From positions 1 through 64,000 of IMG/VR virus record IMGVR_UViG_3300041964_000029: 64,000 bases of DNA, one strand, 5' to 3'. Of this stretch, positions 35,915 through 43,961 are shown piece after piece (position 1 is the stretch's first letter; each line of letters starts with the position of its first letter). A program made the position numbers and the translations under genes. This DNA is from a virus. Below the pieces are notes generated by a model. That model saw only the letters and a program-made list of their open reading frames with translations, searched no databases and was not told where the DNA came from.

Positions 35915-37495
35915 TTACTCTACAGTAGCGGTAAACTCACCATCTATAGCGGTAATAACCTCATCTAGTTCTGTTAGATCTTCATCGTCCAGACTTTCAG
36001 AATCATCGTCTACACCGTCCAGTTCACCTTCCAGATCTTCAAGTTCATCGTCCGTTACTTCAGAAACTTCACCATCATTCTGAATCAACCCTAAAGACTT
36101 ATTTAGTCCATTAAATTGGTTGTAAACCTGTGTCAATTCTTCAGGGTTAAACGCTTTTTTCAAATCTAGGGCATCAAAAAGCGTTACGGTTGCAATCTTC
36201 AGGCTATCAAGTGATGCACCTGCTTCGGTGTCACTGATGAGGGACTCAGCAAACATTAAACCGATCATCTGACCAGCAACTTTAAGGGCAGATACAGCCC
36301 GTTTTGTGTTGCGTGTAACTTCCTCATCATCATCACCCATCGCATTAGGATCGATTTGGGTGAAGGCAGAAACATTCAAAAGAGTCTTTAACGTTTCTGC
36401 AACAGAAGGTAAAACGCTAGCAGCCTTAGAAACGTCGATCACTTGTGCTTTAAGGGCAGAAGACAGGATCTTAGCTGTGGAGGTGTTAGTTTTTGCTAAT
36501 AACTCCATATGAAGGTCGTTCACTTCCTCAACTTCAAGATCTTGGAGTGCTGTTAAAGACTCAAAGATAGAGTCCTCCGCAATTTTAGGATCTACCACTT
36601 TTCTAGGTGCAGCAGTTGAACCACCTTCACCAGATCCAGAAGATCCACCTTCTGAGCCTTCACCTGATCCACCTTCATTAGTTTCAGTTTTACCAGATCC
36701 AACACTCTTGATAAATTTATCAAGATGTTGCTTTTTGTAAATCGCTGGTGATCCTACTGCAAGCGATTCGGCACCTTGAAAAACTGACTCTAGAGGCATA
36801 CCAGAGGAATCAGAGAACCGTTGCATATTGATTGCTGTATCAGCGTTCAATCGTTTGTTTTGAACGTGTGTCAACAACCAATCAGGCATTGTTGCCAGCT
36901 TAATAAGCTGACCCACATATGCTTGTGATTTACCAGTAAGGACTACACAAGCTTGTGTAGCGATGGCACCAGCTTGTTTTTCATTTTTGCCAGAAGCTAC
37001 AGCCCGTTCGAATGCATTCTGGTAGAAACCTGATACAGTCTTACACACATCAATAATTTGATGGCGATTAGTTGTATCATTATCCGAGATTTGCAGCCTT
37101 ACTAGAGTTTCGTAGGTAGGCTCAACCAATAGCCGTTTGATACTGACAGGCTGAAATGTCATACCTTTGTATTTGGTATCGTTCAACATTTCAGTGATGC
37201 AACGTACACGGCTATTACCAGCAAGGTAGAAAAGTTTGCCGTCAAACTCAAATACAGTTAAAGAGTTTGTAACACGGACAACGGGTTTTTCACCATTTTC
37301 GCCGCGAAAAATCAGATCCTCTTTTAACTGTTCAATGTCTTCTGCTGCGATGTTAGCAACATTACCACGAACGTAGAACTGTGTAGGGCAGAATGCAGCA
37401 TGATTCAAAAGTTCACTTGCTTCTACTTCGTAAGTATCAGAGTAAATTTTTTGTTCAGTCAAAAGTTGAGCAGTAGCAGGAGTAGCAGCAGTCAT
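35915..37495 (-). CDS. ParB/KorB-like DNA-binding protein
   Basis: 526 residues. The N-terminal about 35-150 is a ParB/Srx-like domain: GKLFYLAGNSRVRCI matches the G-N-x-R box and LQISDNDTTNRHQI the segment that follows. Residues about 160-240 hold the HTH (QACVVLTGKSQAYVGQLIKL). Then comes a Gly/Ser linker (GGSGEGSEGGSSGSGEGG), a helical region and a very acidic tail. The whole resembles KorB-type global regulators and partition proteins. Its promoter lacks the 15-bp palindrome in the spacer but has its own operator-like palindrome. Candidate reader of the dispersed palindrome; unproven. Confidence 0.72.
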   Translation of the reverse strand: MTAATPATAQLLTEQKIYSDTYEVEASELLNHAAFCPTQFYVRGNVANIAAEDIEQLKEDLIFRGENGEKPVVRVTNSLTVFEFDGKLFYLAGNSRVRCITEMLNDTKYKGMTFQPVSIKRLLVEPTYETLVRLQISDNDTTNRHQIIDVCKTVSGFYQNAFERAVASGKNEKQAGAIATQACVVLTGKSQAYVGQLIKLATMPDWLLTHVQNKRLNADTAINMQRFSDSSGMPLESVFQGAESLAVGSPAIYKKQHLDKFIKSVGSGKTETNEGGSGEGSEGGSSGSGEGGSTAAPRKVVDPKIAEDSIFESLTALQDLEVEEVNDLHMELLAKTNTSTAKILSSALKAQVIDVSKAASVLPSVAETLKTLLNVSAFTQIDPNAMGDDDEEVTRNTKRAVSALKVAGQMIGLMFAESLISDTEAGASLDSLKIATVTLFDALDLKKAFNPEELTQVYNQFNGLNKSLGLIQNDGEVSEVTDDELEDLEGELDGVDDDSESLDDEDLTELDEVITAIDGEFTATVE

Positions 37496-37539
37496 TGTTT
37501 TTGTCCTTTAAGTTTGAGGTGTTTTGTTTTCTTGTCTCT

Positions 37540-37574
37540 TCACTTAATATAAGTGATCTAGTTTTAGAAGTCAA
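37540..37574 (-). promoter_or_regulatory. Promoter of the ParB-like gene with operator over -10
   Basis: Minus strand TTGACT (37569-37574), 17-bp spacer, TATATT (37546-37551). The -10 lies in the 17-bp odd palindrome TCACTTAATATAAGTGA (37540-37556). Unlike the cassette promoters the spacer is not the common palindrome. Confidence 0.7.
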
Positions 37575-37605
37575 GCTATTTTAGAAAATAGTTTTTGAAG
37601 ACTCT

Positions 37606-38016
37606 TTAACACAGATCACCCACTTTAAGCACACGTTCAACTTGGTGTAACTCAGCAGCCGTTATAAATGTCGATCCACCTCTCTTGGCTGCATTATAAC
37701 ATAATTGATAGACTTTACCAATTGGATGTTGTGAAATTTTACTAACTCTAATCATCATTAGAGCAACAGCAATATTCAAATCATCACTACTCACCTTCAT
37801 AGCCAACCATAAAGGCAGATGCATTAGTTCTAACATCTGATAGACGTACAACGAATTACAGTTGAAATGTTCAACACATTTACTAACGGCTGCTGTATCG
37901 GCATGAATGCCAGTACTACCAACACGCATATAACATTCGGAATAGTACCGATCATAAGCATCACTAACTTTTTGAGCAAAAATTAAAAGATCTGTTTTCT
38001 GTTTTGTCTCTGTCAT
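37606..38016 (-). CDS. ParB-like HTH-domain protein, paralogue 3
   Basis: 136 residues. AQKVSDAYDRYYSECYMRVG, then AAVSKCVEHFNCNSLYVYQM, LELMHLPLWLAMKVSSDDLN and VALMMIRVSKIS follow the same order as the HTH region of the 526-aa ParB-like protein (Q-x-x-V-x-Q-x-L...MP-x-WL...L-x-x-x-x-A). Diverged, HTH only. The stop TAA is part of a near-palindrome at 37592-37606. Ribosome site comes from CAGGAATCA at 38024. Confidence 0.55.
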   Translation of the reverse strand: MTETKQKTDLLIFAQKVSDAYDRYYSECYMRVGSTGIHADTAAVSKCVEHFNCNSLYVYQMLELMHLPLWLAMKVSSDDLNIAVALMMIRVSKISQHPIGKVYQLCYNAAKRGGSTFITAAELHQVERVLKVGDLC

Positions 38017-38138
38017 TTGTCTATGATTCCTGTGTGAAGGTGTTCATCTATTAATATGCCACAGGTTAAGCCAAAAGTAAAGAGTCTTTAGAAAATAAAT
38101 CCTAAAGACTCTTTAAGCGATCGCTTACCATAAGCGGT

Positions 38139-38555
38139 TTAATTTGTCAAGCCTCTCTTAACGATTTGAAAACTTGCCATTGTAGGATTTTTTTCGCCTC
38201 TACTTTTTGATAAATCTAAGGTGATATTAAAAACATCTCTCAACACAGCATCCTTAGAATCTGCATAACGTATCATATCTAATGCTAATGTTGGATGGAT
38301 TACACAGGATTGAATTTCTTTTACAATCCAATATGGCATATCTAAAATTTTTAACGCTAATCCAACTTCAAACTGTGAAATATTGAAAGTTGCTGCACAG
38401 TGTTTAGAAGCTGTCAGTGTAGCGTGTTTATTAGCACTTAGACCAGATTTACCAGACTCTAACAATTCATCAAAAGTTTTAGCGTATGTATGACTATACG
38501 CTTGATAAATTTCTTCAGCTTGATCAAGTAGATTACTAATTGTTGTGCTGTTCAT
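38139..38555 (-). CDS. ParB-like HTH-domain protein, paralogue 4
   Basis: 138 residues from ATG 38555 (leader-encoded upstream codons excluded). KHATLTASKHCAATFNISQF followed by EVGLALKILDMPYWIVKEIQ and TLALDMIRYADSKDAVLRDV parallels the family (L-x-MP-x-W-I-x-x-x-I...A-L-x-M-x-R). Two palindrome copies (38077 and 38102) and a HIP1 octamer lie just downstream of its stop, in the gap before paralogue 3. Confidence 0.55.
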   Translation of the reverse strand: MNSTTISNLLDQAEEIYQAYSHTYAKTFDELLESGKSGLSANKHATLTASKHCAATFNISQFEVGLALKILDMPYWIVKEIQSCVIHPTLALDMIRYADSKDAVLRDVFNITLDLSKSRGEKNPTMASFQIVKRGLTN

Positions 38556-38624
38556 TTGTTGTTTTTTCCAGTGTGGTTTTTGTCTTGTCTTCACCAAGCA
38601 TAGCTTAAAGGCTCTTTAGCGTCA
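38556..38624 (-). promoter_or_regulatory. Cassette-type promoter with GAGCC variant palindrome
   Basis: Minus strand TTGACG, 17-bp spacer CTAAAGAGCCTTTAAGC, TATGCT. The arm change should weaken a symmetric site; the same variant recurs at 39100 and 39370. Confidence 0.7.
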
Positions 38625-38626
38625 AG

Positions 38627-39052
38627 CTACATACAATTTTCTATATCCTGATCAGTCATGCTCAGATACTTGGAAACTAATTCTAATCTAGAATCAAATT
38701 TACCAATATTGTAACAATTCCATTGCCATTTATTACCCACAGTTTTATTAATACTGTGCATTAATATTGTCTCTTTACCTTCATTATCGCTCATAACAGC
38801 ATCAAATAATATTGGTGTAGTGCCATTATACATTGACGGACGAAAATAAATTTTTAATTCATCCACAACTATTGGTTTTTTCTCAGATCTTATGATTGTC
38901 TGCTTTTTAACTTTTGCTTTTATACCTCTCTTTTCTCTGTTCAACTGTTGATAAATTTTTTGTGGATCAATTTTGAGTTTGGCTGCAATATCTTTAACCG
39001 TCCCTATTTCACCAGCATATTCAACTATTTTACCTTGTCCTAACAACGGCAT
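38627..39052 (-). CDS. HTH-containing protein
   Basis: 141 residues. GEIGTVKDIAAKLKIDPQKI followed by YQQLNREKRG near residues 15-45 is a helix-turn-helix. The rest is beta-rich (IVVDELKIYFRPSMYNGTTP). A probable DNA-binding regulator of unknown target. Confidence 0.55.
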   Translation of the reverse strand: MPLLGQGKIVEYAGEIGTVKDIAAKLKIDPQKIYQQLNREKRGIKAKVKKQTIIRSEKKPIVVDELKIYFRPSMYNGTTPILFDAVMSDNEGKETILMHSINKTVGNKWQWNCYNIGKFDSRLELVSKYLSMTDQDIENCM

Positions 39053-39117
39053 AATTTTCTCCGGTTTGTTTTGCTCTTGTCTTCACCAATGCTAGCTTAA
39101 AGGCTCTTTAGCGTCAA
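39053..39117 (-). promoter_or_regulatory. Cassette-type promoter with GAGCC variant palindrome
   Basis: Minus strand TTGACG, 17-bp spacer CTAAAGAGCCTTTAAGC, TAGCAT. Confidence 0.65.
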
Positions 39118-39126
39118 GCTATCCTC

Positions 39127-39330
39127 TTAATGTTTTGTGTATAACCAATCTAGTTTTGGGTTAGCTCTAAGAAAGTTTTCTTTTGTAAAAATAATGTTAC
39201 CATGTCTATTAACAATTATATCCGGTTTGTGTCCAGCGATCGCAAGAGTATTAAAAATTTCTATAGCATTATTACGATTATCCGCTAAAGATAAAACAGA
39301 TAAATGATTCATAATCTTAAATTTTGCCAT
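39127..39330 (-). CDS. Hypothetical protein
   Basis: 67 residues: NNAIEIFNTLAIAGHKPDII then VNRHGNIIFTKENFLRANPK, a small alpha/beta protein. Alternative start at the internal Met 7. Unassigned. Confidence 0.5.
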   Translation of the reverse strand: MAKFKIMNHLSVLSLADNRNNAIEIFNTLAIAGHKPDIIVNRHGNIIFTKENFLRANPKLDWLYTKH

Positions 39331-39393
39331 TTGTCTATTCTCCTGTATGGTGTAGTTTTACCAAGCATAGCTTAAAGGCTCTTTAATCGTCAA
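39331..39393 (-). promoter_or_regulatory. Cassette-type promoter with GAGCC variant palindrome
   Basis: Minus strand TTGACG, 18-bp spacer with TTAAAGAGCCTTTAA, TATGCT; short leader. Confidence 0.68.
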
Positions 39394-39394
39394 G

Positions 39395-40090
39395 CTATCC
39401 TCTTAATTGATTAATTGTACCTTTTGTACTATCAATCAATCCTAGCGTGATTTTATGGGCGTTAGGATGCATGGCTTTAGCCATAACCTGATCTACAACT
39501 TTCAGATTGATCGGCTTATCATCCACAGCAGATTCGACAAAAAAGAAAATATTTATTTTTGTTACAGTTTGAACTTTAGGATCAAACTTTGATGAAATCA
39601 TAATGATAGGATTTCTTTTTTCTGATCCGTTTTGCCGTTCACTTACCAGTGCAGTATAGATTGGTTTGTTAGCTACATCTGCTGTATCAAATAATTCTAA
39701 ATCTGGATAACGTAGTTGGAAAGCTGCGATAAATTTGTTTCTATTTTCTATTCTTGTTTCACCTAAAAATAAATAATGATTTAGCGGCAATTCACTGATA
39801 AGTAAAGAATCATCTTTTGGTTTTGCTGGTATTAAATCAGGTTTATTAAATAGTGCTTCTGTAACCGTTGCGTCCGTCCATTCCTCATACAGTGCTGTAA
39901 TAGGCTCAATACGGACAATCTGGTTACATAGTTCTAACGATACGCTAGAAGCTGCAACGATGCCTACTAGGACGATAAAACGATCATAAAGATTACTTAG
40001 AGCAAACACGGCAACAATAGCCAGAATATTCAAAACAGTTAATAAGACTGTTGCACGTAAAGCAATCGATCTAAACTTTTCTAGTAGCAT
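39395..40090 (-). CDS. Membrane protein with two N-terminal spans
   Basis: 231 residues. Two hydrophobic segments, about 13-33 (TVLLTVLNILAIVAVFALSN) and 37-55, then about 175 cytoplasmic residues of alpha/beta nature (PIIMISSKFDPKVQTVTKIN). Possibly a membrane-anchored effector. No catalytic motif seen. Last gene of a long leftward unit. Confidence 0.6.
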   Translation of the reverse strand: MLLEKFRSIALRATVLLTVLNILAIVAVFALSNLYDRFIVLVGIVAASSVSLELCNQIVRIEPITALYEEWTDATVTEALFNKPDLIPAKPKDDSLLISELPLNHYLFLGETRIENRNKFIAAFQLRYPDLELFDTADVANKPIYTALVSERQNGSEKRNPIIMISSKFDPKVQTVTKINIFFFVESAVDDKPINLKVVDQVMAKAMHPNAHKITLGLIDSTKGTINQLRG

Positions 40091-40098
40091 GATTGATC

Positions 40099-40341
40099 CT
40101 ATGTTAATCTTTTGTGCAGAATGCCAGCTAATGTATTTAACAAAGTTTCAGGATGATAGTTATATCTAATCCGTTCAGCAGCAATAAAGCGATCGCCAGA
40201 TAAGAACGCTATACGCTCAAGATAAATATAATTCTCATCATCGCTAACCCTTGCTAACAATTCACCATCGTCATTTAATACAACTTCACCAACTTCTAAT
40301 TCAGATGCAGGTTTAACATAGACAGGATTCAACATTTTCAT
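40099..40341 (-). CDS. Hypothetical beta-rich protein
   Basis: 80 residues: ASELEVGEVVLNDDGELLAR then YIYLERIAFLSGDRFIAAER. Small barrel-like pattern. A palindrome copy (40347) lies between it and the upstream gene. Confidence 0.55.
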   Translation of the reverse strand: MKMLNPVYVKPASELEVGEVVLNDDGELLARVSDDENYIYLERIAFLSGDRFIAAERIRYNYHPETLLNTLAGILHKRLT

Positions 40342-40346
40342 TTCTC

Positions 40347-40598
40347 CTAAAGAGTCTTTAATGATTTTTTCATGCGTTTATTTTCTTCTATTATATGTTC
40401 CCATAAAATCATACATAATTTATTTAGATTTTTTGCTTCAAGTATGACACCACTATTTTTTATTGTTGCACGATACTTAAAACTTTCAGGATCACCACAA
40501 ACAAACTGTCCAACAGTCGTAAATTCAACACCTGTAAAAATGTTAGATACATCCGATTCAAGTAATGTCATCATCATCGATCCGCTAAAATTTAACAT
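40347..40598 (-). CDS. Hypothetical protein
   Basis: 83 residues; the last codons (KKSLKTL) are encoded by a palindrome copy in a different phase from usual. Beta N-terminus, helical basic end (EEN followed by KRMKKSLKTL). Unassigned. Confidence 0.5.
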   Translation of the reverse strand: MLNFSGSMMMTLLESDVSNIFTGVEFTTVGQFVCGDPESFKYRATIKNSGVILEAKNLNKLCMILWEHIIEENKRMKKSLKTL

Positions 40599-40971
40599 TG
40601 ATAAACCAGAATGAACTAGATACGAACATCAATACAAGCAAAATTACAAATGTATCGGCTGCAATACGATCCATTAATGTCAGGTAAGCTAATGCAAAAA
40701 TGATGAGGGTAAAGGTCAAAAAGAATGCAACAAAATAGAAAATAGAAAAATACAAATAGCTATAAAAAATAGAAAACCATAAGCAACCAAATAAACCGAG
40801 CATCAAAAAGAGTTTATTAATCACTTTCAAAATACTTGCAGTTATGGGTTTTTGATAGGGCTGATCCGGATAATTTATGTACTGATTTCTGATCTTAAAA
40901 TTCAAGAATTTAGCCAACGTTTTATTGTTAGCTACTGAAGAATTAATTTGAAACTCACTATCATCTGACAT
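40585..40971 (-). CDS. Integral membrane protein
   Basis: 128 residues with three to four hydrophobic spans from residue 50 on (LFLMLGLFGCLWFSIFYSYL, YFVAFFLTFTLIIFALAYL, TFVILLVLMFVSSSFWFI). Polar N-terminus. Overlaps the next gene by 14 bases. Aromatic-rich, holin-like topology is possible but not diagnostic. Confidence 0.6.
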   Translation of the reverse strand: MSDDSEFQINSSVANNKTLAKFLNFKIRNQYINYPDQPYQKPITASILKVINKLFLMLGLFGCLWFSIFYSYLYFSIFYFVAFFLTFTLIIFALAYLTLMDRIAADTFVILLVLMFVSSSFWFINVKF

Positions 40972-40982
40972 TTGCTTTAGTC

Positions 40983-41273
40983 CTAATGGGTAACATTATA
41001 GAGCATACATGAAAAAATTTCTGTATATGTCTGATCCTCATCATCACCTATATTAACAACAAAATCTAATCTACCAGTGTATAGATTAAGCCTAGCTAAT
41101 GCCCCCGCATAGGTTGATCCATCTGATAAATAAACTAACACATTACGATAGATCACATAGTTTTGATATGGCTCAACAAACCTAAATCTAATTTTTTCAA
41201 CAGTAAGATCAAGTCTTTTCTGTGGCTTGTTTTTCTGTTCGTGTGCTTTCTCAAGCTTTCTTAATTGCCCCAT
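40983..41273 (-). CDS. Hypothetical protein
   Basis: 96 residues; basic helical N-terminus (LRKLEKAHEQKNKPQKRLD) followed by a beta domain (NYVIYRNVLVYLSDGSTYAG). Unassigned. One base from the upstream gene. Confidence 0.5.
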   Translation of the reverse strand: MGQLRKLEKAHEQKNKPQKRLDLTVEKIRFRFVEPYQNYVIYRNVLVYLSDGSTYAGALARLNLYTGRLDFVVNIGDDEDQTYTEIFSCMLYNVTH

Positions 41274-41274
41274 T

Positions 41275-41766
41275 TTACTTAACTCCTAAACTAGGGAAAA
41301 AGTAACAAACCATAACCGGATGCTTAGTATCATCTGAGGAATCTAACAAAGTTACACCATCGTTGCAAATTTCATGCTTCTGCATAACGGATAAAACCTC
41401 AGATTGATTACCTCTAAATGGTGTAGTATACCAGGGATATGCAATCGTTAAACGATACATACTAGCTAACAGAAGGTGTTTAGTTTCTAACCATTGATAA
41501 TTTTTAGTAACCACCTTAAAAGTTTTAGATTCTGATAAGACGTTGCTAACACCATGCTTACAAAGATATTTGAAAAAAGTTATATTTTTTAGAATCTGGT
41601 TAACAGCTTTTTCAAGGTTTACACCTTTAATATCTGTAACCCTAAAAACTCCATCTATGCCGCAAATCTCAAAATCAACATAGTCAATAATGGTTGGTTT
41701 ATTTCTCTGGATTGTTTCATGTTGCCAGAGTACTTTAAGCGTTCTAATTTCTGTTATCTCTTGCAT
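41275..41766 (-). CDS. Hypothetical protein
   Basis: 163 residues, mixed alpha/beta, with VDFEICGIDGVFRVTDIKGV and a Tyr/Trp-rich middle (RLTIAYPWYTTPFRGNQSE). No family recognised. Preceded by the 35-bp palindrome at 41806. Confidence 0.55.
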   Translation of the reverse strand: MQEITEIRTLKVLWQHETIQRNKPTIIDYVDFEICGIDGVFRVTDIKGVNLEKAVNQILKNITFFKYLCKHGVSNVLSESKTFKVVTKNYQWLETKHLLLASMYRLTIAYPWYTTPFRGNQSEVLSVMQKHEICNDGVTLLDSSDDTKHPVMVCYFFPSLGVK

Positions 41767-41805
41767 GATCTAACATCCGGTAAAGTGTTTATACGTTTGA
41801 GATAC

Positions 41806-41840
41806 TATCAAGCTGTTAAAGACTCTTTAACAGCTTGATA
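41806..41840. terminator. 35-bp perfect palindrome built around a 15-bp site
   Basis: The arms of the common palindrome (41816-41830) are extended by TATCAAGCTG / CAGCTTGATA on the two sides, giving 17 paired bases around a single C. As RNA it would form a long hairpin; no U run follows leftward. Both operator and terminator functions are possible. Confidence 0.6.
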
Positions 41841-41850
41841 AGGGCAGATC

Positions 41851-42638
41851 CTATTCTGCTTTAGCGTCCTTCATATTTTGACGGTTAACATTAGGATCAT
41901 ACTTTAACTGCAACGGATCGTTAACAGGATTAACCAAGTTTGATTCATCCACTAGAAAGAATGGTAAACGTGCGGATCGACCAATCACAGATTGATATTC
42001 AGGAATCAGATCAACCATATTCCTGATAAATACTGCCTCCGATAAGTATGCATTCAGGTACGCAAGTAGGGACGGAATAGCATCTGCTGATTGTTTAGCT
42101 ACTTCCTTTTGCAGCTTGCCAAGAATCTGCTGCGACAGTGGATCAAGATTTTGAAAATTTGTACCTGCTCCGCCCATCGCTATCCGCAATTTTTCAAAAA
42201 TTTGATAGATGGTAGCCCGCAAATGATCATCGTCCATTGCTGCAATCGGTTGTATGATTTTATCGCCATCCGGACGGATAGTGGTATGCATCCGTAAAAA
42301 GTGTAATCTGTCGGTTGGCTTGTGGTGTAGTTAGGCATTGTCTTTTTCTCCTCTTTATCTATTGGCTCAAAATCAAAAACATCACTCGAATTTAGTCTGT
42401 ATCGTTTCCTATATCTTACACCATCACGATCCACATAGATATAGTACCGATCATCACCTTCACCATACATTCTATATGGTATTAATCCTTCACGAATCGT
42501 CATAGGTTTAGTGTTTTGATCCTCCAATATTCTCTTAATTCCTTCTACTGCCTGTTGCTCTGATATTCTTCCAAATGTACTATTTATATATGTTACTTCC
42601 TCCAATTGTTTTTGATACTCAGATTTTTCATCAGTCAT
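41851..42638 (-). CDS. Hypothetical protein, apparent single CDS split by a 1-base frameshift
   Basis: Two overlapping frames: an ATG at 42638 whose frame ends at 42180, and an open frame ending at 41851. Adding one T to the T5 run near 42297 joins them through PTDYTFLRMHTTIRPDGDK, and the overlap tail (GCIPLSVRMAIKSYNRLQQW) becomes an artefact. Fused length is about 262 aa: polar N-terminus with RYYIYVDRDGVRYRKRYRLN, then helical QIFEKLRIAMGG and a Pro/Asn-rich end. Alternatively two genes with a 112-base overlap. Function unknown. Has its own class II promoter upstream (42693). Confidence 0.5.
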
Positions 42639-42692
42639 TAAACCACCTCTATTAGTTTACTATTTTTCCTCTCTTTTGCTTGCTACTCTTTT

Positions 42693-42714
42693 AATATATC
42701 ACGTTAAAACATGA
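42693..42714 (-). promoter_or_regulatory. Class II promoter (palindrome + extended -10)
   Basis: Minus strand TCATGTTTTAACGTGA directly followed by TATATT, so TGA-TATATT is an extended -10. Same design as at 51310 and 54428. Confidence 0.65.
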
Positions 42715-42766
42715 TTTTTTCAGTGACAAGCAAAAGTAATGTGTTGAACATTTTAATCAGGTTTGC

Positions 42767-43141
42767 TTATGCTTTATTATTTTTACTATTTATCGGTAAA
42801 TTTTCCTCATCTTCAGGATCAGACTGTTTAAGCTTACTTGAAACAATAAGCACTAAAAAAGATCCTACAGATGGTAGAGCAATTTTTATAATTTCTTCTG
42901 ATACTGTTGGCGCTCTGTACGCCCAACGTGTTCCAGTTTGCTCAGTATATTCGTAACTGATTCCTGTGATGGCAAATAATAGCGTAAATATAGTTACGCT
43001 ACCAAATCCCATAAAAAGAAATTTGATCAACCTAAAACGTTGCTTTGCTTGAATTTCTAGCAGCAACAAACGTCTATTAGTTCTCGCTTGCTCAACTTCA
43101 AAATCCGTTAAAGAGTCTTTAATTTTCTCATCATCAATCAT
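42767..43141 (-). CDS. Two-span membrane protein
   Basis: 124 residues. Starts MIDDEKIKDSLTDFEVEQAR, where a palindrome encodes IKDSLT. Spans at about 38-60 (FRLIKFLFMGFGSVTIFTLL) and 85-103 (IIKIALPSVGSFLVLIVSSK), with an acidic C-terminus. ATGA overlap with the upstream gene. Confidence 0.6.
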   Translation of the reverse strand: MIDDEKIKDSLTDFEVEQARTNRRLLLLEIQAKQRFRLIKFLFMGFGSVTIFTLLFAITGISYEYTEQTGTRWAYRAPTVSEEIIKIALPSVGSFLVLIVSSKLKQSDPEDEENLPINSKNNKA

Positions 43142-43800
43142 CTAAATCTTTCCCCACTGTAATACCAATAATATTCTGAAAAAATTCTGGTTAACCAAAT
43201 GATTTTATTTTTTAGACTGATAGAAACTAATTCGTGATGCTGAACAAAAACACCGTTAACTATTTTTGATTGATAACTTTTCAGCCAATCTGCAATATAT
43301 TCACCAATAACTTTTGCAATAAAATCCTCTTTATGATCATCATAATTTTTTGTATTAGCATTAAAGCTAACTTTCAAAATCTCCACATAAGTACCTGTAG
43401 ATAGGTAATAACCTAGATCTAAAGTATGGCTCAAATTAATCTGATTAGGTACAATAATCCCTCTCTGAGCCAATTTAGAAAAAATATAGGTAACACCAAA
43501 AAACCTTTGAAATGCAACCTTTTGATCATATCTTCTTTCTGCTTCCAACAGAGCGATCGTCGTTCTTTCGCTGATTGGTGGGTATTTCGATAAATCTGCT
43601 GTAGATCTGATTCTTTTAATTTGCAATCTATGCGATCGCCATTTAACTCTATCGTTTTGTTCTTTTTGTACTTCATGTAAAACACCTGATGCTAAATAGA
43701 TTATATTTGAATCTTTGGCGTTTTGCACCTTAAAAGGTGTCAGAAAAAAACAATCATCTGAGGATTTCTTATTGTGAAATAATCGCTTGAATATATTCAC
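43138..43800 (-). CDS. Hypothetical protein, first gene of the leftward arm
   Basis: 220 residues, basic, mixed alpha/beta (RLQIKRIRSTADLSKYPPIS; SYQSKIVNGVFVQHHELVSI). A palindrome copy at 43804-43818 ends just before its ATG. A hairpin in its upstream region (43841-43868) could be an attenuator. No family recognised. Confidence 0.55.
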   Translation of the reverse strand: MNIFKRLFHNKKSSDDCFFLTPFKVQNAKDSNIIYLASGVLHEVQKEQNDRVKWRSHRLQIKRIRSTADLSKYPPISERTTIALLEAERRYDQKVAFQRFFGVTYIFSKLAQRGIIVPNQINLSHTLDLGYYLSTGTYVEILKVSFNANTKNYDDHKEDFIAKVIGEYIADWLKSYQSKIVNGVFVQHHELVSISLKNKIIWLTRIFSEYYWYYSGERFR

Positions 43801-43835
43801 AGATTAAAGAGTCTTTAACAAAATGAACAAACATA

Positions 43836-43925
43836 AAAATAGATCGGATGCCTCTACACATCCGATCTAATTGACCACAACCACTTCTCGTACTAACAGA
43901 ATCATATCATTTTAAGCTTTCAAAA
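43836..43925 (-). ncRNA. Candidate leader/attenuator or small RNA
   Basis: Leftward promoter candidate TTGTCA, 18 bp, TATATT near 43931-43960. A hairpin AGATCGGATG / CATCCGATCT (43841-43868) is followed leftward by ATTTTTATG, which looks like an intrinsic terminator. An internal near-palindrome TCATTTTAAGCTTTCAAAAT sits at about 43906-43925. Either a roughly 85-nt RNA or an attenuated leader of the 43138-43800 gene. Confidence 0.35.
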
Positions 43926-43961
43926 TGAAATATAAAGTTTTTGTAAAACACTTGACAAAAT

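Noticed and set aside
42091-42297. Plus-strand ORFs inside leftward genes (also 10195-10476, 7526-7780, 20140-20445, 26343-26606, 28043-28381)
   Set aside because: These are shadows of well-supported genes on the other strand or in another frame, without ribosome sites.
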